A DNA stretch of 20,829 bases, from NCBI GenBank assembly GCA_937920085.1, contig CALETE010000047.1, positions 1-20,829 of the forward strand, read 5' to 3'. A program made the position numbers and the translations under genes. The notes under the pieces are model-generated. The model was not told the DNA's origin. It did not search any database and saw only the letters and a program-made list of their open reading frames with translations. This document shows, one piece after another, positions 6,032 through 13,142 of this stretch (position 1 is the stretch's first letter; the number at the start of each line of letters is the position of its first letter). This DNA is from an uncultured Alphaproteobacteria bacterium. Lineage in GTDB: Bacteria; Pseudomonadota; Alphaproteobacteria; Caulobacterales; Caulobacteraceae.

Positions 6032-8104
6032 CTAGTTGGCCCGATCGACGCCTCGCCAGACGAACGTGTTGGACTCCTTGCTCTTCGAAGCCTCGAAGGC
6101 CGCGGCCAAGGCCTTGTCTTCGAGCTCATCGATGAGGTTGCGGATTTCCGTGATATGAGGGCCCTGCTCTTCCAGGTCGATGCCGCGCAGCTTAGGCAGG
6201 ATGCGTTGCTCGATCTGGTCAGCCATCGCCAGCTTCAGCCTCTGCTCGCTGGTGGTCTTGGAATCCTTAGGGTAGTTCGCCGCATAGCGCGCGATGGCCT
6301 GGCCGACGCGATGACCGAACGGACGATTCAGCTTCTCCATGACGTCGTTGAGGCGCTTGATCCATTTTTCGAGCTTCTCGAGCTCCTCCTTGTCCAGTTT
6401 GCTATCACACCACTCCTTCCACTGGCTGAAGGTCAGTCCGACGAGATTCGCCGGCGGGCGCACCTTGGCGACCTGCTGCTGGAGCGTAAGGTCTCGCGGC
6501 CGGCCAAAGCGCATCACGCAGGCACGGTCCAAGACCTTGTCGGAAAGGCTCTGCGTCGACTCATCTTCGTTCATCGTACCAGCGAAGAGCACGTTTCGAT
6601 CCGGGTAGAGTTTGATGGCCGCTTCATTCAGCTGGAGGCTGCCCATATCCAAGGCGATCTCGGCCTTGGCACGGTCATCCTTGTTAGCTACGTTCACGCC
6701 ACGGCGGGTCTCAAGTTTGCTCAGGAACTCTGAGAAGTAGTATTCGACACGGGCTAGGTTCATTTCATCGAGTAACACCAAGAGCATGCCCTTGGACTTG
6801 GCGTTCTTCGCCTCCCAGCCATCCGGCATAGGCCAAGTTTCACGATTGTGAATCTCGAACTGCACCATCGCCCGAGCCAGTTCCGTCGCCTTATAGCGAC
6901 CCTCAAGGTGGTTGTAGAAACCGAAGAGGTCGTTCGGGCTATCCCAGCGTGGCTGAACCGCCAAGCTGACAAGATGGATACCCATGCCTTCGGCGTAGCG
7001 CATCGGCAGCTCGGACTTTCCGGTTCCGCTGATTCCGGCCAAAACTACGAGCGGAGACATGTCCGCCGTCTTCAGGGAGGCGTGAAATGCATTGATGACA
7101 CGGTCCGGGAAAGTGAGGCCGCAGTCCTCGATATACTTCTTGGCCTTCTTCAGGGCCTCTTCCTCTGTGATACTGGCGCCGGTTAACTTGATGTCCTGGA
7201 ACTGCGCGGTCTTCCAAAGGTCTTCATAGCGATTAGCCACGGGCCCAGAGCCGGAGGCGCCCGAAAGCGTCGCCGAAGAGACTTCTCCGCGTAGCTCGCC
7301 CAGCTTTCTTTCCAGCTCCTTACGCTTCTCTTCTAGACGCTTGATCTCGTCTTCGGCTTCCTTCTGCTGGCGGAGAAGGTCCTTAAGTTTTTTCTCAGCA
7401 GCTTCGTTGGCTTTTTCGGCTGCGGCTAGCTTTGCCAGAACGTCGACGAGCGCCTTCTCGACTTCCGTCTTATCTTTGATCGCCCGATCCGTGGCGCTCT
7501 TGGCCTCACGCAGCTTCTGTTCTTCGTCCCCCTTCTGCCGGGCCAGCTCTTCTAAGGCCCCCTTGTACTCGGCAGATTTGGCGGCGTAATCGGCCTTCAG
7601 GGCTTCCAGCACTTTCCGCTTTTCGGACAGCTCGGATTCCAAGGCGGCTTTCTGGCCGTTTAGGTTGCCGATCTCCTTGTTCAGGTCGACGACCTGCGCA
7701 TCCAGGGCCTTCTTGGATTCCTGAAGATCGGTGAGCTCCTTCTTGGCGATTTCGACCAGGGCGCGCAGGATTTCCTGCGCCTCACGGTCGGCTTGGAGTT
7801 TCAGGAGTTCCTGGCTCATGGCGTCATGTCGCTCCTTGACGTCCTTGATTTTCGCGTCGGCCACCGTCGCTTCCGCGATGAGCTTTTGAGCGTCCTCCAG
7901 GCGGGTCTTAAGCCCATCCAGCTCAGCCTGCTTGTCGTTCAACTGGACCTGCCTTTGGTCGATCAGTTCCTTAAGATTTTTCCACTTCGTAGCTTCGGGG
8001 AGCCTGCGCTGCTGTTGAATGGCGTCATTGAACTTAAACCCGGCGTAAATCGAAGCCCCGAGCGCTCCGCCCCAGAAGATGAACTGCGTGATGAAAGGAT
8101 CCAT
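6032..8104 (-). CDS. Membrane-anchored coiled-coil McrB-like AAA+ NTPase
   Basis: This 690-residue protein has three parts. Residues 4-23 (FITQFIFWGGALGASIYAGF) form one transmembrane helix. Residues 40-275 are an almost unbroken charged coiled coil rich in E, K, L and A. A short SG-rich linker (280-290) leads to the AAA+ module at about 325-560. Walker A is GISGTGKS (357-364), followed by the McrB-typical DLFGFY (392-397). Walker B is LLVLLDEMNL (441-450). The sensor region is AGTMNEDESTQSLSDKVLDR (508-527), matching the MNxxD signature of the McrB/GTPase clade. McrB relatives form hexamers that drive a McrC-type nuclease; here the ring would sit on a long stalk at the membrane. Coiled-coil McrB proteins paired with McrC-like proteins are the hallmark of the CoCoNuT type IV systems. 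There is a 6-base gap to the upstream gene, which is also a membrane coiled coil. Confidence 0.88.
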   Translation of the reverse strand: MDPFITQFIFWGGALGASIYAGFKFNDAIQQQRRLPEATKWKNLKELIDQRQVQLNDKQAELDGLKTRLEDAQKLIAEATVADAKIKDVKERHDAMSQELLKLQADREAQEILRALVEIAKKELTDLQESKKALDAQVVDLNKEIGNLNGQKAALESELSEKRKVLEALKADYAAKSAEYKGALEELARQKGDEEQKLREAKSATDRAIKDKTEVEKALVDVLAKLAAAEKANEAAEKKLKDLLRQQKEAEDEIKRLEEKRKELERKLGELRGEVSSATLSGASGSGPVANRYEDLWKTAQFQDIKLTGASITEEEALKKAKKYIEDCGLTFPDRVINAFHASLKTADMSPLVVLAGISGTGKSELPMRYAEGMGIHLVSLAVQPRWDSPNDLFGFYNHLEGRYKATELARAMVQFEIHNRETWPMPDGWEAKNAKSKGMLLVLLDEMNLARVEYYFSEFLSKLETRRGVNVANKDDRAKAEIALDMGSLQLNEAAIKLYPDRNVLFAGTMNEDESTQSLSDKVLDRACVMRFGRPRDLTLQQQVAKVRPPANLVGLTFSQWKEWCDSKLDKEELEKLEKWIKRLNDVMEKLNRPFGHRVGQAIARYAANYPKDSKTTSEQRLKLAMADQIEQRILPKLRGIDLEEQGPHITEIRNLIDELEDKALAAAFEASKSKESNTFVWRGVDRAN

Positions 8105-8110
8105 GGTAAG

Positions 8111-9370
8111 TTACTTGGTGACAGGGGTGGCGAGCTGTGCCTTCTGGACTTCGATCGATTTGGTGAGGGCGGCCTGTTGAGCCTTCAAGTCCGCTACCCA
8201 TTTTTGCAATTGGTTCTCCTGGCCCTTCAGAAGCGCGACCGTTTCGCGGAGGCGTTTCAGGTCGTCGGCCTTGACTAGCACGGCGTCGACCTCCTTCTGC
8301 AGCTTCTCCCGGTCGGCCGTAAGCGAGGCCAGCGATAGTTTAGCCTGGGCTGCTTCGCTGGTCGCCGCTTCGGCGGCGGCCTTGGAGGCACGCTCGGCGA
8401 GCTTAGCAACCTTGGCGGCTTCGATGTCCACCTGGGCGGTGATCAGCTTGGACTTGAGGTCATCCAGTTCGGCTTGGGCCTTCTCGCGCGCCGACTTGGC
8501 CGACTGCGTGGCCTGCTCCATGCGGGCGAGGTCATCCTTGGCAGCCTGCGCGGCGACCTTGGCCTGTCGGGCAAGCTCCTGATCGGCGCGGGCGGCTTCG
8601 GCCTTGCCCTGGGCGCCAATCAATTCGGTTTCCAGCTTTCTGAGCTGAGCTTCCGTGGCCTTCACCTGGACGTCAGACGTGGCGAGCTGCTTCGCCTTGG
8701 CTTCGAGCGCGCCGATCTCGGTACTCAGGCCAGCGAGCTTACGCTGGGCGTCGTTTAGCTGGACTTGGGCGGCGTCCACGGAGGCTTTCAGTTTAGCGTC
8801 CGCGGCGGCGAGCGCCGGCTGATCCTTACGAAGGGTTTCCAAGTCAGCGCTCAATTTCTGCTTCTCGGCGTTCATCGCCTTGTTGCCTACAGCAAGGTTG
8901 TCGGACTCAGCGCGCACAGCCGAGAATTCGGCGTCCATCTTGCTACGTTCCTGCTTGAGTTGCGCCAGCTGCTTCTTCGCGGAATCCAGCTCAGCCTTGG
9001 CATTTTCCAATTCCAGCTTCTTAGGTGCCAACTCTCGTTCGATGCGCTCCTTCTCAGAACTCATCGCTGAAGACTTGGTAGACAGATCCTCGACCTTCAG
9101 GCGGAGCTTGGCCTCATCAGCTGTAAGCATTTCGATCGCCCGGTCATGGTCGGCCTTAAGGCTGAGGGCGACCGTCGCCGAATTCTTGGCCTCGATGTAG
9201 TTACGCAGCTCCCAGGTCAGATACCCGAGGGCGGCAACGTTGACGGCCAGGATGGCGCCGAAGAGATACGGCGAGGCCCCGCTGGGGGTGCCGGAGGGGG
9301 CTTCGGGGGCAGTTTCTTCAGGGGCGGGAAGCATGCCCCCCAGTAAGGCCTCACAATCTACAGAATCCAC
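8111..9370 (-). CDS. Single-pass membrane protein with very long coiled coil
   Basis: This 419-residue protein has a Pro/Ala-rich N-terminal stretch of about 34 residues, one transmembrane helix (YLFGAILAVNVAALGYLTWE, 35-54), then about 340 residues of Ala/Lys/Glu/Leu heptad-like coiled coil ending in a short TPVTK tail. There is no catalytic motif. The layout mirrors the N-terminal half of the next gene (TM helix plus coiled coil), which suggests the two co-assemble into a membrane-rooted rod. The start is uncertain: GTG at 9370 is taken here, but the ATG at 9334 (after GGGGGG) is equally possible, and neither has a clear ribosome site. It follows the operon's widest internal gap (54 bases), which contains a GCCTAGGC palindrome (9390-9397), so a second transcript could begin here. 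SMC-like proteins have similar coils but need ATPase heads, which are absent. Confidence 0.82.
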   Translation of the reverse strand: MDSVDCEALLGGMLPAPEETAPEAPSGTPSGASPYLFGAILAVNVAALGYLTWELRNYIEAKNSATVALSLKADHDRAIEMLTADEAKLRLKVEDLSTKSSAMSSEKERIERELAPKKLELENAKAELDSAKKQLAQLKQERSKMDAEFSAVRAESDNLAVGNKAMNAEKQKLSADLETLRKDQPALAAADAKLKASVDAAQVQLNDAQRKLAGLSTEIGALEAKAKQLATSDVQVKATEAQLRKLETELIGAQGKAEAARADQELARQAKVAAQAAKDDLARMEQATQSAKSAREKAQAELDDLKSKLITAQVDIEAAKVAKLAERASKAAAEAATSEAAQAKLSLASLTADREKLQKEVDAVLVKADDLKRLRETVALLKGQENQLQKWVADLKAQQAALTKSIEVQKAQLATPVTK

Positions 9371-9423
9371 AAGAAAGAGCCTGAACCGTGCCTAGGCTTA
9401 CCACGATCTTGGACCGGATTTTG

Positions 9424-9867
9424 CTATTCTTCGACAGGCCTAAATAGAAGCGCCCTGCGCTGTCCTTCTTTCAGTTGAGCCGCTGAAAGCCTAGGCTCTC
9501 CAAGGTACCCCCTTCCCTCGATGATTTCTACGTGGCTTGTTCCTGCGGCCATTCCATGCGCTGACGCGATTAATGCCCACTTGTAGACCTCTACATTGTC
9601 TGGCGGATTCCCCTCTCCACCCTGCCGTATTGCACTGATTAAGCTAACCATCCCGGGCACATAACCTTGCTCTGCAGATCGCCTAGACCAAAAGGCGCCC
9701 TTTACAGGGTCTTTCGGGATGTCGTCGAAAAAACTAGTTTTCGATCCCGCACCCCACCCACCTTTGGGTGGGCTGGGATAAATTGGGCCATTACTATACC
9801 TATGCCCGAGCTCATGCTGAGCCCTGGCATCTCCTGCTTCAGCTCGTTGCAACAAGTCTTCAGACAT
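9424..9867 (-). CDS. Small Sel1-repeat protein
   Basis: This 147-residue protein starts 6 bases after the helicase stop. Sel1-like (TPR-related) repeats are visible: EAGDARAQHELGHRYSNG (residues 9-26), then AFWSRRSAEQGYVPGMVSL and DNVEVYKWALIASAHG. Sel1 repeats stack as helix pairs and act as protein-binding scaffolds. There is no signal peptide, so it is probably cytoplasmic. Residues YPSPPKGGWGAGS, between the helices of the first repeat, are encoded by a palindrome (9744-9779) and look like an inserted loop. The role is inferred only from position between the helicase and coiled-coil genes: an adaptor linking the two halves of the operon, or a regulator. Confidence 0.78.
   Translation of the reverse strand: MSEDLLQRAEAGDARAQHELGHRYSNGPIYPSPPKGGWGAGSKTSFFDDIPKDPVKGAFWSRRSAEQGYVPGMVSLISAIRQGGEGNPPDNVEVYKWALIASAHGMAAGTSHVEIIEGRGYLGEPRLSAAQLKEGQRRALLFRPVEE
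9744..9779. repeat. Palindrome inside the Sel1-repeat gene
   Basis: CCCACCCA (9753-9760) pairs with TGGGTGGG (9765-9772) across a 4-base loop, and ATCCC (9744-9748) pairs with GGGAT (9775-9779) outside it with small bulges. On the coding strand it encodes the Pro/Gly-rich SPPKGGWG loop. It may be a small palindromic element captured inside the gene. Confidence 0.6.
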
Positions 9868-9873
9868 AATGCC

Positions 9874-12800
9874 TTAAGATACCTGCATCCAGCAGATGCA
9901 CTTTCCGTCGCCGACGTCGGCCGTGGGGTCGAGGGGCTCGATATACTCCTTCTTGACGTACTGTTCGACGTTCTTGCGGATTGTGGCCAGTTCCTCAGGC
10001 GAAATATCTACGAGTCGCGGATCTTTCTTTTCGCAACGTATATGCTGGAAGATCTCGCCTTGATTGTTGCTGATCGTCTTGTCGGAACGGTTGTAATACA
10101 GCCATACGCAGTCCCCGGCGTCGACAGACCAATCAGGCTCTTCTTCGCCGATGGCGACCTGCTCCTGCCCTGGAAGACGGAAGCAGTAGAAAATGCCCCT
10201 AGGAGCTCCGTTAGTCGACTTTCGTCCAGAGAAGGCCTTCTCAGGCAGGCCACGGGCGGCCATGAAATCGTCTGGGAACTCCCGTTGAAGTCGCATGTAT
10301 TCCAGCTGCATCTCTTCTCCGGCGGACAGAGTGCCATCGCACTTCTGATTGAAGAGCTTGATCGGGTCGTTCTTCTCGCCGGCCTGGACGATGTTTCCTT
10401 CAAGGCCAAGGACTGCCGAGATGGTCGATACCTTTGAGGTGACCTTGGAGAACAAGCTAAGGACATCATTAAGTCCGTCTGGCGGAAGGAAGTTCCAGAA
10501 GAACACCTTTCGACGCATCTTCGTCAAATAGGGATGGTCGGCAACCATCTCATCTTCTGTCGCCTGGTTAAGGCGGCGATCCACTCGGCCGATACGCTGA
10601 AGCAGCCTGACGGGATTCCAATTCAGGTCGAAATTGATGAGGTTACACGAGTCCTGTAGATTCAAGCCTTCGGCGAGAATATCGGTAGCGATGAGGACCA
10701 TCGTCTGCTTGTTCATGTCCTTCTTTAGCGCCTGATGTTCGAGGTATTCGGGAGAACCCTTATCTCCGGTAATCTTACTCTTCTTGATAGGGTTGTAGTA
10801 TGGAGCGAACTTACGCACTGCCATGAGGCGCTGCTTGCCGCTGGCACCGCCATCGATACAGGCGACCTGGCTTACGCCTGCAATCTTTACGTGCTGTTCG
10901 ATATAGCGGGCCGTATCCGTGGATTCAGTAAAGATGATTACTTTCTGTCCCTTCAGCTTGGGATCCTGGGTCAGCAGCTTGATCAATGCTTGCAGTTTCT
11001 GATCCTTAGCGGGCTCCACCTTCAGCGCCTCGGACAAAACGTCCGTGAGGGTCTGAAGGTCGTTCAGGGTTTCTCGCACCATCTTGTCTACGTCGTATTC
11101 CTTCCTATCTATTTTCTCGATCGTGGCACTGCTCACTCCGCTCAGGGCACTCAAGACCCTGTCAAACCGATCTTCGTTCGCTTTCTGTTCATCAGGGAAA
11201 AGCTCACGTTGTTTGACATCGTAGCTGGCAAGCATCTCCGAGTTACGATTTTTCCAGGCGGCGTAGTCGTTCTTGTCCATCTGCCCTTCGACATTCTTGT
11301 CCATCCACGCCATGAGCTTGCCCATCAATGCCCAGCAAGAAGCCTCGAAGGCCTTGGTGGAACTTTCGAAGCGCTTAAGGAAGATGGTACGGATGAGGAC
11401 TACCAGCACTCCTTCGCGGCCCTTTCTAAGGATCTCCTTTTCGCTTTTCGCCTCGGTGTGACTGTATCCTGTGGGATTATAAATGGCCAAGTAGAACAGC
11501 TTCTGCTTCGGGCTGCATGCCTTGACGAACGCTTTCAACAGGCCAGGGCAGGTCTTTTCGATATCATACTTTACCTCGATCGGCAGGTTGCGCACGGGGA
11601 ACAGCGTCTCAGCCTCGCCGGACTGGATCTGGCTTTCCTTAACATACCTTCGGCTGCGCTGAACAACGATGTGATGGAACAGGCGGCTGGCATCATATGC
11701 TTCTGAAACCTTCTCAGAATCAGAAAGGTTTTCTTCGTCGATAGGCCCCTTGATGGTTTCCTCGATTTCATCCTCAATCTTTGCGAACTCGTGCTTGATG
11801 CTAGGGATGCCGACACCCTTGAAGTAGTCATCCATATCGCCGCTGACCAACTGGATCATGCGGCGGAAGTCATGGACTGAGTTATTGATCGGGGAAGCCG
11901 TCAGGAAGATAACCGTTTTAGGGCGGCTTGGGTCGGCCTGCAGGCATTCTCTAAGGCGGTGATAGCGTGAAGCTTGGTTGTCGTCTGAGCCCTTGCTCCC
12001 TTCATTTCGGAAATTATGCGCTTCATCTATGATGATCACGTCGGCGTCTCGGATAGTGGCCTGAATCTTTCTGAGTTCTTCGCCGTCTTGAAGCTGGAGG
12101 TCAGTATGCGCGAGCGTCTGAATCCGGTCAAACTTGCTGAGGCTTTGCAGGTGCTCGGCGATTTCAATTTCCCACATCGTTTCCTTGGCGGACTTGGGAG
12201 CGAGAAGCAGCACGTTCTTTTTTTCACGGCGAGCGTAGCGCTCCATGAGCATGAGGCCTACGAAGGTCTTTCCGATGCCTACGCCGTCACACAGAAAGCC
12301 CAGGCGGAATTTCGAGGCGATCTTGAATAGATTACGATAGGCGTCTTTCTGGTAGCCGGAAAGTTTTTCGAAAACTTCGGACTGGGTCTTATCCCAGGCG
12401 TCCGGCTCTAGCTCCTGGGACTTGAAATGCTCATCAAGTGCCTTGAGGTAAATGTGGAACGGGTCGATCGGCGCGAGGTGACGCTTAATTGCCTCGATGA
12501 TACGCACCTTAAGGTCGCGTGGATCCAGGGGATGGGCAGCCTCCCAGTGAGTGTTATACCATTCCTGCAGGGGGGCTACGTCGTTGCCATCCAGGCGCAC
12601 GTTCAGTTCCACGTTCTCATGGAGACCGGGATAGGTGAAGTTGGAGGATCCGACTAGCGCGCTAGGGCGATAGGTCGTCTTCTTTGGATAGGTGATGTAG
12701 CACTTGGCGTGGAACTTATCCGGATGATAGACCCGGATCTCGATCTTACCGCTTTCGATAGCTTCGACGATTGCGTCGACGCCGGAGAGGAACTCGTCCT

Positions 12801-13128
12801 TCCCCTTTAAGGCGGAAAGGTCAGTATCCAGGTTATCCGTGGCTCGCTTAATGATGTATTCGTTACGAGGGCTCGTCTTGGCCTTCTTCTTGGCAGCGCC
12901 AGCATCGAGAGCCTTGTAGGTGCGCTTTGACACCTCGTCACCCATAAGGATGCGGATCTTATCCATCTGCTGCCACTTACCCTCAAGTTTCAGCAAAGCG
13001 CTGATCTCGAAGTAGCCGGTAGCGATGTCCATCTTCGTGGCATCCTCGCACCAATCAGCCAAGAAGTGGGCAACGCGCGAATTGTCATTCGCGTTATCGA
13101 TGATGAAGTCAGGGGTATTTTCGCTCAT
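9874..13128 (-). CDS. PLD-nuclease / SNF2-family helicase fusion
   Basis: This 1084-residue protein has an N-terminal phospholipase-D-like domain with H140-x-K142 (DKFHAKCYI) followed by GSSN (160-163), a single HKD-type half-site. PLD nucleases usually dimerise to build one active site. Then comes a superfamily 2 motor: Walker A DGVGIGKT (281-288), DEAH (368-371), TASPINN (410-416), then a C-terminal helicase lobe with IIFTEST, LIATDILAEGLNLQ and QRIGRVDRR (near 844-852). About 230 C-terminal residues are unassigned. The order and motifs resemble SNF2-like defence helicases that move along DNA and couple to nucleases. It begins 14 bases after the methyltransferase stop, which suggests the two form a modification/restriction pair: the methylase marks self DNA and the helicase attacks unmarked DNA. 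That division of labour is inference; the domains are clear. Confidence 0.9.
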   Translation of the reverse strand: MSENTPDFIIDNANDNSRVAHFLADWCEDATKMDIATGYFEISALLKLEGKWQQMDKIRILMGDEVSKRTYKALDAGAAKKKAKTSPRNEYIIKRATDNLDTDLSALKGKDEFLSGVDAIVEAIESGKIEIRVYHPDKFHAKCYITYPKKTTYRPSALVGSSNFTYPGLHENVELNVRLDGNDVAPLQEWYNTHWEAAHPLDPRDLKVRIIEAIKRHLAPIDPFHIYLKALDEHFKSQELEPDAWDKTQSEVFEKLSGYQKDAYRNLFKIASKFRLGFLCDGVGIGKTFVGLMLMERYARREKKNVLLLAPKSAKETMWEIEIAEHLQSLSKFDRIQTLAHTDLQLQDGEELRKIQATIRDADVIIIDEAHNFRNEGSKGSDDNQASRYHRLRECLQADPSRPKTVIFLTASPINNSVHDFRRMIQLVSGDMDDYFKGVGIPSIKHEFAKIEDEIEETIKGPIDEENLSDSEKVSEAYDASRLFHHIVVQRSRRYVKESQIQSGEAETLFPVRNLPIEVKYDIEKTCPGLLKAFVKACSPKQKLFYLAIYNPTGYSHTEAKSEKEILRKGREGVLVVLIRTIFLKRFESSTKAFEASCWALMGKLMAWMDKNVEGQMDKNDYAAWKNRNSEMLASYDVKQRELFPDEQKANEDRFDRVLSALSGVSSATIEKIDRKEYDVDKMVRETLNDLQTLTDVLSEALKVEPAKDQKLQALIKLLTQDPKLKGQKVIIFTESTDTARYIEQHVKIAGVSQVACIDGGASGKQRLMAVRKFAPYYNPIKKSKITGDKGSPEYLEHQALKKDMNKQTMVLIATDILAEGLNLQDSCNLINFDLNWNPVRLLQRIGRVDRRLNQATEDEMVADHPYLTKMRRKVFFWNFLPPDGLNDVLSLFSKVTSKVSTISAVLGLEGNIVQAGEKNDPIKLFNQKCDGTLSAGEEMQLEYMRLQREFPDDFMAARGLPEKAFSGRKSTNGAPRGIFYCFRLPGQEQVAIGEEEPDWSVDAGDCVWLYYNRSDKTISNNQGEIFQHIRCEKKDPRLVDISPEELATIRKNVEQYVKKEYIEPLDPTADVGDGKCICWMQVS

Positions 13129-13142
13129 GATCTTTAGCTAGT

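Noticed and set aside
8111..9370. SMC/RecN-type chromosome protein
   Set aside because: It has the coiled coil but no Walker A, signature or Walker B motif, and it has an N-terminal membrane helix.
10735..11706. A 323-codon plus-strand open frame inside the helicase gene
   Set aside because: It lies wholly antisense to a gene with clear helicase motifs, has no recognisable domain, and is explained by the codon structure of the opposite strand. The same applies to other antisense frames at 3633-4103, 4743-5354 and 6155-6733.
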